DNA from: DATBVX01 sp963705495
GTDB lineage: Bacteria; Pseudomonadota; Gammaproteobacteria; Steroidobacterales; Steroidobacteraceae
Length of the DNA stretch: 64,000 bases
NCBI GenBank assembly: GCA_963705495.1
Contig: CAVPJQ010000022.1
Span: 62,001 to 126,000 of the forward strand
Direction of reading: 5' to 3'
Shown: piece after piece, positions 1-7,321 of the stretch
How the letters are laid out: each line of letters starts with the position of its first letter
Numbering within the stretch: the stretch's first letter is position 1
Program-made: the position numbers and the translations under genes
Notes under the pieces: model-generated
The model's input: the letters and a program-made list of their open reading frames with translations, nothing else
The model's database searches: none
What the model was told of the DNA's origin: nothing

Positions 1-88
1 GGTCGATTCGATGGCGTCGAAGGGTGTCGCGTACCCGGCCGGAGCGGGCTTCTCGTGGCGCGTGCTGCTCGAAGCGCTCGACGATTGA
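1..88 (+). CDS. C-terminal end of an unidentified protein (cut by window edge)
   Basis: The window opens inside a reading frame of 28 codons that stops at TGA (86-88). The visible tail ends in WRVLLEALDD and carries no motif I can assign. It is 36 bases upstream of the aromatic-acid transporter and on the same strand, so the two could share a transcript. Too little remains to name a family. Confidence 0.5.
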   Translation, partial: VDSMASKGVAYPAGAGFSWRVLLEALDD

Positions 89-124
89 GAACCGAGAGAT
101 CATCACCAGAGGAGCACGAGCCAA

Positions 125-1477
125 GTGAATACCGATCCGCGCGATACGATCTTGAACTCGCCGATGAGCCGGCTGCAGATCATCACCGTGGCGATCACCG
201 TTGGTCTCAATGCTCTGGATGGGTTCGATGTGCTGTCCATCAGCTTCGCATCTCCGGGCATAGCGGCTGAGTGGGGCATCGACCGCGCCGCGCTCGGTAT
301 CGTGCTCTCGATGGAACTCATCGGCATGGCGCTGGGTTCGATCTTCCTGGGCGGCTTGGCCGACAAGATCGGACGCAGGCCAACGGTGCTCGGCTGCCTG
401 GTGCTGATGGCGGTCGGTATGTTCATGGTCACGACCGTCAAGGGGCTGGTCGACCTTTCGGCGTGGCGGATCCTCACCGGTGTCGGCATCGGCGGCATGC
501 TCGCAGCCATCAACGCAGTGGCCGCCGAGTTCTCAAACGAGAAGCGCCGCCACCTGTGCGTGTCCATCATGGCCATCGGCTATCCGATCGGCGCCGTGAT
601 AGGCGGCACCGTCGTCGCCCGGCTGCTGCAGAGCCACGATTGGCGCTCCGTGTTCTATTTCGGCGCTGGTATCACTGCGGCGTTCATTCCGCTCGTGGTC
701 TGGCTGATGCCCGAATCGGTGCACTGGCTGACACGCAAGCAACCTGACGGCGCGCTGGAAACGATCAATCGCACCCTTCGGCGTTTCGGGCACGCCGTCG
801 TAAGCAGTTTGCCGGTCATCTCGGCGGAGGTGCGCAAGCGGTCGGTAGCCGACATCTTTGCGCCCGGGTTCGCGGTGATCACGACGATCGTGGCCGCTGC
901 GTACTTCCTCCACGTGATCACCTTCTATTTCATCGTGAAGTGGGTGCCAAAGATCGTGGTCGACATGGGCTTTGCGCCGGCCAAGGCCGCTGGAGTCCTG
1001 GTATGGACCAATGTGGGCGGCGTGACCGGCGGTGCCATGCTGGGGCTGCTCACGCAGCGATTCGGTGTCAAGCAACTCACGATCGTCATGATGCTGCTCT
1101 CGACAGTGATGGTGATCCTGTTCGGGCGGACCGCGCCGGATCTGCAGCGCCTGGCGCTGATCTGCGCGGCAGCGGGTTTCTGCACCAACGCTGCCATCGT
1201 CGGCATGTATGCGATCTTCGCCCAGGCGTTTCCGACGCATGTGCGCGCTTCCGGCACCGGGTTCGCGGTCGGCATCGGACGCGGCGGTGCGATGCTCGCT
1301 CCAGTGGTGGCGGGTTTCCTGTTCAACGGTGGCTACGCGCTACCGGGCGTCGCAATTGCGATGTCGCTGGGCTCGGTGCTCGCGGCAGGACTGCTCCTGC
1401 TGCTGCCGCTGAAGACGGCAGATGAGGGCACCATGGAAACGCGTGCTGCAGCTCCGACGCCGGCCTCGTGGAGGTGA
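125..1477 (+). CDS. MFS transporter, aromatic acid:H+ symporter (AAHS) type
   Basis: A 450-residue inner-membrane major facilitator protein with about 12 hydrophobic segments. The first helix carries DGFDV, the paired-acid motif expected in the AAHS family (PcaK, BenK and MhpT types), and the loop after helix 2 carries GGLADKIGRRP, the MFS signature. Known members import aromatic carboxylates with protons; the substrate here cannot be read from sequence. Translation starts at a GTG (125) preceded by GAGGAG about 10 bases upstream. The nearby amidohydrolase resembles resorcylate decarboxylases, so an aromatic-acid role would make local sense, although that gene is on the other strand. Confidence 0.88.
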   Translation: MNTDPRDTILNSPMSRLQIITVAITVGLNALDGFDVLSISFASPGIAAEWGIDRAALGIVLSMELIGMALGSIFLGGLADKIGRRPTVLGCLVLMAVGMFMVTTVKGLVDLSAWRILTGVGIGGMLAAINAVAAEFSNEKRRHLCVSIMAIGYPIGAVIGGTVVARLLQSHDWRSVFYFGAGITAAFIPLVVWLMPESVHWLTRKQPDGALETINRTLRRFGHAVVSSLPVISAEVRKRSVADIFAPGFAVITTIVAAAYFLHVITFYFIVKWVPKIVVDMGFAPAKAAGVLVWTNVGGVTGGAMLGLLTQRFGVKQLTIVMMLLSTVMVILFGRTAPDLQRLALICAAAGFCTNAAIVGMYAIFAQAFPTHVRASGTGFAVGIGRGGAMLAPVVAGFLFNGGYALPGVAIAMSLGSVLAAGLLLLLPLKTADEGTMETRAAAPTPASWR

Positions 1478-1565
1478 TAGATCATGGTCGATACTGTCAC
1501 GGAGCTCGCGATCACGCACGCTCCAGACCGGCCCGCTGGAAACGCCCGGGTAGCAAATTTCCGGT

Positions 1566-1739
1566 TCAGCGGCGCTTGCGCTTCCTGGCACTCACGCGAC
1601 GAACTCCAGACGGCTTGCGCTTGGGAGTAGGGCGTCGAGTATGCCGAGCCTGTCGTGGGGGATCGTCGGAGCAGTGTGCCGCGGGCGGGTCGCTCGCCGG
1701 AAAACTCTCCGACAGTGCTTCGTCCAGCCGGTCTTCCAT
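1566..1739 (-). CDS. Small ESFPASDPPA-motif protein with basic tail
   Basis: A 57-residue protein reading MEDRLDEALSESFPASDPPA at its start, the signature of a widespread family of tiny proteins of unknown function (typically DEALxESFPASDPP). The C-terminal half is strongly basic and ends KRKRR, which would suit nucleic-acid contact, though that is inference. I chose the ATG at 1739 because the motif starts directly there; an upstream in-frame ATG (1781) would add 14 unconserved residues. It lies 57 bases downstream of the amidohydrolase on the same strand and could be co-transcribed. Confidence 0.68.
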   Translation of the reverse strand: MEDRLDEALSESFPASDPPAAHCSDDPPRQARHTRRPTPKRKPSGVRRVSARKRKRR

Positions 1740-1796
1740 ATGCTGCGTCGTTCCACGTCGCTCCATGATCGCACTCCACATCTGCTGAACCTCAGC

Positions 1797-2918
1797 TTAG
1801 GCGCGGATTCGGAAGATGCGTTCCGCGTTGCAGTGATACACCTTTTCCTTGACCTCATCGGAGAGCGGCGCTGAATCCATGAATGCTACGGCGGGGGAGG
1901 TGGGCTGGTAGGGGTAGTCTATCGCCCACAACACATTCTCAGGTCCCAGCACCTTCAGAGAGTAGTCGAGGGCCGCGTGTGATTCCTGCCCGCTCGTGGT
2001 GATCACGAAGTTGCGCTTGAAGTATTCGCTCGGCTTGAGCTGCAGCTTCGCCATCCGGCCGCCGGCTTGCATGCGCTCGGCCATGAAGTCGAGCCGCCAG
2101 AGCCAAAAGTGCACTGCCTCTCCCATGTGGCCCAGACAGATCTTGAGCCTGGGGAAGCGATCGAAGACGCCGCCGAGCATCAAGCGCACTGCGTGCGTGC
2201 CGGTTTCCATGCCGTAACCCCACAGCGCTCCATCCATTCCGTACTGCCGAAAGGGCACGTCCATGCCTTCGGAGGGGGCGCGTGGATGTATGTAGATGCA
2301 CGCGTCCAGTGCCTCAGCGGCCTCGAGAATCGGCCAGAACTTGGGATCGTCGAGGTATTCGCTGTTGGTGTGAGAGTTGACGATGAAGCCGTTGAGCTTG
2401 AGCCGGTTGATGGCACGTTCCATCTCCTGGGCGGCACGCTTGGGGGCCTGAGGTGCAAAGCTCGCCAGGCCAGCAAAGCGTGTGGGATGGCGGCTGATGA
2501 CTTCAGCCAGCCGGTCATTGGCAATGATCGCCAGCTCAACAGCGCTGTCGGCATCGAACATCTGTACACCGGGTGCCGTCAGGGACAGCAGGTGCACTGC
2601 CACGCCGTTTGCATCCATTTCGCGCAGCCGTACGCCTTCGAGGTCCAGCAATGCCTTACGCAGCCGGGCGCCAGGAGTGTCTCCCTGGGCATCGTAGATC
2701 GATCGCAGCAGATACAGATCCAGGCTGTTGCCAGGCGCGCGGGAGACGCTACGTAGCGCATCGGCGACTTCGGGGATCGAAAATGCCTCCTCGGTCGCTA
2801 CGCGCCGATATGGCTTGGCGCCGTTGGGCTTCTCGACAGCCGAGCTCTCTGAACTCAGCGCCGCCGCGGATAACGCAAGTGAGGTGCCTCCTACAAACGT
2901 GCGCCGATCGATGGTCAT
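1797..2918 (-). CDS. Tat-exported amidohydrolase, decarboxylase-type (Amidohydro_2)
   Basis: 373 residues. The first ~30 form a twin-arginine-like signal (DRRTFVGG followed by a hydrophobic Ala/Leu stretch), so export to the periplasm is predicted. The mature part matches the PF04909 family that includes gamma-resorcylate and 2,3-dihydroxybenzoate decarboxylases. The metal-site pattern is visible as ATEEAF near the mature N-terminus, YIHPRAP in the middle, GHMGEAVHFW later and AIDYPYQ near the end. Related enzymes decarboxylate aromatic acids or hydrolyse lactones; the reaction here is not determined. Most characterised decarboxylases of this family are cytosolic, so the Tat signal is notable. 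Confidence 0.82.
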   Translation of the reverse strand: MTIDRRTFVGGTSLALSAAALSSESSAVEKPNGAKPYRRVATEEAFSIPEVADALRSVSRAPGNSLDLYLLRSIYDAQGDTPGARLRKALLDLEGVRLREMDANGVAVHLLSLTAPGVQMFDADSAVELAIIANDRLAEVISRHPTRFAGLASFAPQAPKRAAQEMERAINRLKLNGFIVNSHTNSEYLDDPKFWPILEAAEALDACIYIHPRAPSEGMDVPFRQYGMDGALWGYGMETGTHAVRLMLGGVFDRFPRLKICLGHMGEAVHFWLWRLDFMAERMQAGGRMAKLQLKPSEYFKRNFVITTSGQESHAALDYSLKVLGPENVLWAIDYPYQPTSPAVAFMDSAPLSDEVKEKVYHCNAERIFRIRA

Positions 2919-3322
2919 CGCTGGCTTCCCTTGAGGCTGAAAGCGTTTAGTGAACCTGCACGGAATCCGCAGCGCTCGCCTGAGAGTGCAGGAGGAAGTG
3001 AAGTCAGGGCTCGTGTGACACGCAGCTAATTGGGAGATACCGGACTGCGGGTGCTGGGGTTAATCAGTCGTTTACCATAATATACATTATACGAAGTAGA
3101 ACTACGCGAGCTCCGAGTGCTGGAGCCCTTCTGCTTGCGGATCGCGACTAGCGTGGACGTTTTTTACCCGTTGCCTTTGCTAGTAGTTGGTATATATTTC
3201 GCCGACAGCTCATTGATGTGAAACGAATCCTCCAAGAACAATAACTCAAGCATCACCTGAGATAATCGGTCTATGTGGAACGTGCGGCCGAGCAGGCTCA
3301 GGTCTTTGATGGGGATTTGGCC
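2919..3322. other. AT-richer intergenic stretch, no gene seen
   Basis: About 400 bases between the divergent amidohydrolase and the conserved hypothetical, with lower GC than its surroundings. It should hold both promoters. ATAAT-ATAC-ATTAT near 3077-3090 is a short AT palindrome that could be an operator or promoter element. A TTTTTT run occurs near 3160. No convincing coding frame or structured RNA was found. Confidence 0.5.
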
Positions 3323-3676
3323 ATGCTGATAGCCTGGGAAAGACTCCACTCCGCCACTGTCGAGCTAGCGGGCGCGGGCCCGATCAAGCAGCGGCTCTTC
3401 AACGCGTACGTGAATCACCTCGCCTCGCTCCCCACCGACCAGGTTCCGCGCGAAGTTCGGGACGATCTGGGCGGGCTCGATCGGGCCATGCACGCAGTGC
3501 CGCCGCTGCCGGGTGAAAACACGGTGCGCGCCACGATTCGCAAGATGTCCAATGGCGAGGCGAACCGTCACGCCGTGCAAATCGTGAACATGCTTGACGC
3601 AGTCGCCAGGGCGCAGCTGGGTCCGCGGTTGGCACAGTCCGGTCCGGTGGTGCAGCTCTACGCCGCCGAAGCCTGA
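3323..3676 (+). CDS. Conserved hypothetical protein
   Basis: A 117-residue, soluble, mostly helical protein starting MLIAWERLHSATVELAG, with GPIKQRL and a LP-x-EVRDDL segment. I recall similar short proteins of unknown function in gammaproteobacteria, but no biochemical role is known to me. The ATG at 3323 is preferred because WERLH normally lies at the very N-terminus and GGGG sits about 8 bases upstream; an in-frame GTG at 3275 would add 16 residues. There is no signal peptide or membrane segment. Its neighbours give no functional hint. Confidence 0.6.
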   Translation: MLIAWERLHSATVELAGAGPIKQRLFNAYVNHLASLPTDQVPREVRDDLGGLDRAMHAVPPLPGENTVRATIRKMSNGEANRHAVQIVNMLDAVARAQLGPRLAQSGPVVQLYAAEA

Positions 3677-3739
3677 GGCCGGTGCCATTTGGCGATTGCA
3701 CTCAATGTGCAGTCGCTCCGGACGAACGCTGCCGCTTTA

Positions 3740-3822
3740 TCGAGTGCACTTGACGTGCGCTCGATCCGGTCGAGTGACTTGTACATGGACGTGCGGGCCG
3801 GACGGAGTCACAGGGATGTACC
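3740..3822. repeat. Intergenic palindromic repeat, diverged copy
   Basis: Non-coding DNA with overlapping inverted repeats. CGAGTGCAC (3740-3748) pairs with GTGCGCTCG (one mismatch), GTGACT pairs with AGTCAC, and GTACAT (3781) pairs with ATGTAC (ending 3821). Read on the minus strand it has the order TACATCCCTGT, CTCCGT, ACGTCCATGT, CTCGA. The gspG-gspH palindrome has the same order (TACGTCCCTGT, CTCCGT, ACGTCCATGT, CTCGA). I infer both belong to one repeat family. It lies between the convergent conserved hypothetical and TIR-like genes. Confidence 0.5.
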
Positions 3823-3847
3823 GGCACATCCCCTCTTCGTCTTCTCT

Positions 3848-4300
3848 CTAATCCAGCTTGAACTCGATCGTGTCCCAGCGATGCGTCTCCTCGTGACGCG
3901 CGTGGCGGCGGATGGCGTCCACCAGCGTACGCTTGTCCCAGTCGACGACCTCGTCCGCCAGGTCGCGGATGGCCTTCGGTATCTGCTCCTTCACGCCATA
4001 TGACTCGAGCAGCAGCACGGGCTTTTCGTTGGCCTTGGCGAAGTTCATCTGGAACAGGACCAGGTCACCGTGCTTGCGGCACAGGCTGCTCGGCACGATC
4101 ACGATCTCGGCCGGAGCAATCTGCTTGCGTAGCGCTTCGCGCAACGCTTCCTTGTCGCCCGTGGGACGAGTCTCGGGCGCGCTGAAATTCTGGTAGTAGA
4201 AATTGCTGTCGCTCTCGAGGAACTCGAAGACGCGAAAATAGTCGTCGTTTTCTTCCCAGACGTGGCTGACGAACAGCTTGATTGGATTACGCTGTGACAC
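3848..4300 (-). CDS. TIR-like (MTH538/ThsB-type) domain protein
   Basis: 150 residues forming a single TIR-like flavodoxin-fold domain (PF08937 type): KLFVSHVW at residues 8-15, NFSAPE around 38-43, IVIVPSS around 66-72 and KPVLLLESYG around 93-102. The start is a GTG at 4300 with GGGAGGG 6-10 bases upstream; the frame is open further upstream but that part is antisense to the neighbouring gene. Family members include the signal-making ThsB of Thoeris defence and many uncharacterised proteins. At the position normally holding the catalytic Glu (W-x-x-x-E-I-x-x-A) this protein has FQMNFA, with Gln84, so NAD cleavage may be lost. It is divergent from the EEP gene with 78 bases between them. Confidence 0.72.
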   Translation of the reverse strand: MSQRNPIKLFVSHVWEENDDYFRVFEFLESDSNFYYQNFSAPETRPTGDKEALREALRKQIAPAEIVIVPSSLCRKHGDLVLFQMNFAKANEKPVLLLESYGVKEQIPKAIRDLADEVVDWDKRTLVDAIRRHARHEETHRWDTIEFKLD

Positions 4301-4378
4301 GTGCCGCCCTCCCGCCTCTGGATTCAGGAGTAGTGTAGCATTGCGCGGTTTTTTGCAATCCCGCGCCTGCACGACACG

Positions 4379-5149
4379 ATGCGCCTGCTGATCTACAACA
4401 TTCGCTACGCCACCGGAACCGGACCGGCTTTTCACTTGCCAGTCCCTGGCGCTGGCTACCTGCGCAGCAGCCGAAAAGTGCTCAGTCGCATCACGCAATT
4501 CATCAAATCGCGCGATCCGGACATCGTCGGCCTGCTCGAGATCGATACCGGCTCGATTCGCACCGGAATGGTGAACCAGGCGGAATTCGTGGCGCACTCC
4601 CTGGGTCACTACTCCTCTTACCAGTGCAAATACGGAGCGACCTCGATCAACCAGCTCGTGCCGATCGTACGCAAGCAGGGCAACGCGTTCCTGGCGGCGC
4701 CCCGCGTGCACGGCGAGCGCTTTCACTATTTCGACACCGGCATCAAGCGCCTGATCATCGAGCTCGAACTGGAGCAGGTCGCGGTATTCCTGGTGCACCT
4801 GTCGCTGAAGTTCCGCCACCGCCAGTACCAGCTCCGTTACCTGCACGAGCTGGTCGAGAAGTCCACCAAGCCCGTGATCGTCGCGGGAGACTTCAACACC
4901 TTCTGGGGCGAGCACGAGATCTATCTTTTCATGCGCGCGTCCGGGCTGCGCAGCGCCAACGCCAACAGCAGCCCGTCCTTCCCGAGCCGCAGCCCGCGTA
5001 AGGAACTGGATTTCATCCTCTACAGCGACGGTATCCGGGTGACTCACTTCGAGGTCGCCGATGTACGCTTGTCGGACCACCGACCCCTGATCTGCGACTT
5101 CGAAGTAACCGGGCTGGCGGGCGCGAGCGACCGATTGAAAGTAGGATGA
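4379..5149 (+). CDS. Endonuclease/exonuclease/phosphatase (EEP) family protein
   Basis: 256 residues covering one complete EEP fold (DNase I, exonuclease III and sphingomyelinase superfamily). The metal and catalytic motifs are intact: YNIRY (Asn7), GLLEID (Glu54), VHLSLK (His140), AGDFNTF (Asp171, Asn173) and the terminal LSDHRP (Asp233, His234). No signal peptide is visible, so it should be cytoplasmic. The substrate is unknown: DNA, RNA, phosphoinositide-like lipid and nucleotide phosphodiesters are all possible. It diverges from the TIR-like gene and precedes the beta-oxidation gene by 34 bases, so it may share that transcript. Confidence 0.82.
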   Translation: MRLLIYNIRYATGTGPAFHLPVPGAGYLRSSRKVLSRITQFIKSRDPDIVGLLEIDTGSIRTGMVNQAEFVAHSLGHYSSYQCKYGATSINQLVPIVRKQGNAFLAAPRVHGERFHYFDTGIKRLIIELELEQVAVFLVHLSLKFRHRQYQLRYLHELVEKSTKPVIVAGDFNTFWGEHEIYLFMRASGLRSANANSSPSFPSRSPRKELDFILYSDGIRVTHFEVADVRLSDHRPLICDFEVTGLAGASDRLKVG

Positions 5150-5183
5150 CGCTTCCGCCCCGCGGCCTGCCCGGGAGACGCCG

Positions 5184-6254
5184 ATGAGTCAAGCGAATCA
5201 TTGGAGGATCGAGACGGACTCCGATCGCGTCGCGTTCCTCATCCTCGACCGCGCCGGCAGTTCCACCAACTCTCTGTCATCGGACGTGCTTCGCGAGCTG
5301 GGTGAGCACCTTGCGGAACTCGAGCGCGCCAGGCCGGCGGCCGTCGTGGTGTGCTCGGGCAAAGCCAATGGTTTTGTCGCCGGGGCCGACATCAAGGAGT
5401 TCACCGGGCTCACTACTCCCGAGCAGGCCTACGATCTGATCCATGCGGGCCAGCGTACGTTCGATCGGTTGGCTGCTCTGCCCTGCCCCACGGTCGCCGC
5501 TGTCAACGGTTTTGCACTCGGCGGAGGTCTCGAACTCGCCCTCGCCTGTCGCTACCGGGTTGCGAGCAACGACGGGCGCGTGAGTCTTGGCTTGCCCGAG
5601 GTGCAGCTCGGCATCCATCCAGGCTTTGGCGGCACCGTCCGCAGCGTGCAGATCATCGGTGTGCGTGAGGCCATGAGGCTGATGCTGACCGGTCGCCCGG
5701 TGAAGGCGGATGAGGGGTATCGACTCGGCCTCGTCGATCAGCTCGTGCCGGCCGCTGAGTTGCGCGCGCGAGCGAAGGCCCTGGCATTGGCCGCCCCCTC
5801 GCCGCGCAGTGCGGGCTGGCTCGATGTTCTGCTGAACCTCGGGCCGGTACGCCCGCTGCTCGCCCGGCAATTGCTCAAGCAAGTGAGAGGGCGTGCACGG
5901 CGCGAGCACTATCCGGCGCCCTACGCGATCGTCGAGCTATGGGAACGCTACGGCGCTCGCGGTACAAGGGCTTACGAAGCCGAGGCGCGCTCGATCGCGG
6001 CGCTGATGCTCACGCCGACGGCGCGCAACCTGGTGCGGGTCTTCATGCTGCAGGATCGCCTCAAGTCCCTGGGCGGCAAGCCGACCACCGAGTTCAAGCA
6101 CGTACATGTCGTGGGCGCAGGCGTGATGGGCGGCGATATCGCTGCATGGTGTGTCGCGCGCGGCATGAGCGTGACGCTGCAGGATCGCGCGGAGGAGTAC
6201 GTGCGCCCGGCGCTGGAACGGGCACGTGAATATCTTCGGCAAGAAACTGCCTGA
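5184..6254 (+). CDS. Fatty-oxidation multifunctional protein, N-terminal part (frameshifted)
   Basis: 356 codons encoding a full enoyl-CoA hydratase/isomerase domain (GFVAGADIKEF for the oxyanion hole, GGGLELALAC and GLPEVQLGIHPGFGGT with the two catalytic Glu). The beginning of the NAD-binding fold of 3-hydroxyacyl-CoA dehydrogenase follows (VVGAGVMGG near residue 311). The frame then runs out at 6254, in the middle of the Rossmann fold, while the continuation is found one frame over from 6226. Undisturbed, the pair would form a FadB/FadJ-like protein of about 678 residues that hydrates trans-2-enoyl-CoA and oxidises the 3-hydroxy product. No thiolase partner is in the window. Confidence 0.78.
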   Translation: MSQANHWRIETDSDRVAFLILDRAGSSTNSLSSDVLRELGEHLAELERARPAAVVVCSGKANGFVAGADIKEFTGLTTPEQAYDLIHAGQRTFDRLAALPCPTVAAVNGFALGGGLELALACRYRVASNDGRVSLGLPEVQLGIHPGFGGTVRSVQIIGVREAMRLMLTGRPVKADEGYRLGLVDQLVPAAELRARAKALALAAPSPRSAGWLDVLLNLGPVRPLLARQLLKQVRGRARREHYPAPYAIVELWERYGARGTRAYEAEARSIAALMLTPTARNLVRVFMLQDRLKSLGGKPTTEFKHVHVVGAGVMGGDIAAWCVARGMSVTLQDRAEEYVRPALERAREYLRQETA

Positions 6255-7218
6255 TGCGAGCGCGGCTCAGGCCGCGGCAACGCGCCTGCAAATGGATCTT
6301 GCCGGCGATGGTGTTGCCCGTGCCGACGTGGTGATCGAGGCCATCTTTGAGAATGCTGATGCCAAGCGCGAGCTGTATGCCAGGCTTGAACCGACACTCA
6401 AGGCCGGTGCGATTCTGGCCACCAATACCTCGAGCATCATGCTCGAGCAGTTGAACGCGAATCTGCGCGATCCCGGACGACTCGTGGGCCTGCATTTCTT
6501 CAACCCGGTTGCCAAGATGCCCTTGGTCGAGATCATCGCCTCCAAGCAGACGCGCCCCGAGGTTGCACAAGCGGGTGCAAGCTTCACACGCAAGCTGGAC
6601 AAGCTTCCCCTGCCTTGTCGGAGCGCACCGGGATTCGTCGTGAACCGGATCCTGATGCCCTATCTCAACGAAGCGATGTTCCTCGCCGAAGAAGGCGTGG
6701 CCCTGCGACACATCGACGCCGCAGCTGTGGACTTTGGCATGCCGATGGGCCCGATCGAGCTCGCCGACACCGTGGGACTCGACGTGTGCCTGCATGTCGG
6801 CAAGATCCTTGCGCAAGCGTTCAATCGCAAGGCGCCTGTGCACCTCGAGCAGCTGGTTGCCGCGAAACATTTCGGGCGCAAGACTGGGCGCGGCTTTTAC
6901 GAATGGCGCGACGGCAAGCCGATCAAACCAACGAGCGACGGACGTCCCGCGCCATCCGACATCACGGACCGCCTGATCCTGCCGATGCTGAATGAATCGG
7001 TTGCCTGCTTGCGCGAGCGCGTCGTTGAGGAGGCTGATCTGCTCGATGCCGGAGTGATTTTCGGCACTGGCTTCGCGCCATTTCGCGGAGGGCCGCTGGC
7101 CTACGCGCGCGCCCGTGGCCTCGACGCGATCGTAAGACGTCTGGCCGAACTCGAGCGCCAGCATGGAGAGCGCTTCCATCCTGATTCCGGTTGGCAGGCA
7201 TTTGTCGTAAGTGTGTGA
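6226..7218 (+). CDS. Fatty-oxidation multifunctional protein, C-terminal part (frameshifted)
   Basis: 330 codons continuing the dehydrogenase of the preceding gene: IFGKKL at the junction, IEAIFEN and LATNTSS of the NAD fold, GLHFFNPVAKMPLVEI with the catalytic His, then two helical 3HCDH C-terminal domains (GFVVNRILMPY, GRKTGRGFYEW, FAPFRGGPLAY). A GTG at 6226 could in principle start translation, but the product would lack the GxGxxG dinucleotide loop, so it is unlikely to work alone. Removing one base near 6226-6228 joins the two frames as ALERA-R-NIFGKKL. I read it as the 3' part of a disrupted gene or of an assembly error. Confidence 0.78.
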   Translation: MNIFGKKLPDASAAQAAATRLQMDLAGDGVARADVVIEAIFENADAKRELYARLEPTLKAGAILATNTSSIMLEQLNANLRDPGRLVGLHFFNPVAKMPLVEIIASKQTRPEVAQAGASFTRKLDKLPLPCRSAPGFVVNRILMPYLNEAMFLAEEGVALRHIDAAAVDFGMPMGPIELADTVGLDVCLHVGKILAQAFNRKAPVHLEQLVAAKHFGRKTGRGFYEWRDGKPIKPTSDGRPAPSDITDRLILPMLNESVACLRERVVEEADLLDAGVIFGTGFAPFRGGPLAYARARGLDAIVRRLAELERQHGERFHPDSGWQAFVVSV

Positions 7219-7230
7219 TCGTTAACGCTT

Positions 7231-7256
7231 CAGGCCCCGGTTTTGGCGGGGTCCTG
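7231..7256 (+). terminator. Stem-loop after the beta-oxidation gene
   Basis: CAGG-CCCCG pairs with CGGGG-t-CCTG around a 7-base loop, giving nine pairs with one bulge, 13 bases after the stop codon. No T-run follows, so it is a possible rather than a classical Rho-independent terminator. Confidence 0.42.
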
Positions 7257-7321
7257 TGCTAACATCCCGCGGCACCGGCACACTTTGAGCACCCACGAAA
7301 GCGCAGGCAGCTGACCTTCGA

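Noticed and set aside
3072..3098. Sixteen bases identical to part of the phage P1 loxP site (ATACATTATACGAAGT)
   Set aside because: Only one half-site is similar (10 of 13 bases) and the other arm does not match, so a recombinase could not use it. Probably coincidence in AT-rich DNA.
4301..5080. Extension of the TIR-like frame far upstream on the minus strand
   Set aside because: That part is antisense to the intact EEP gene and unconserved; GTG 4300 has a strong ribosome site.
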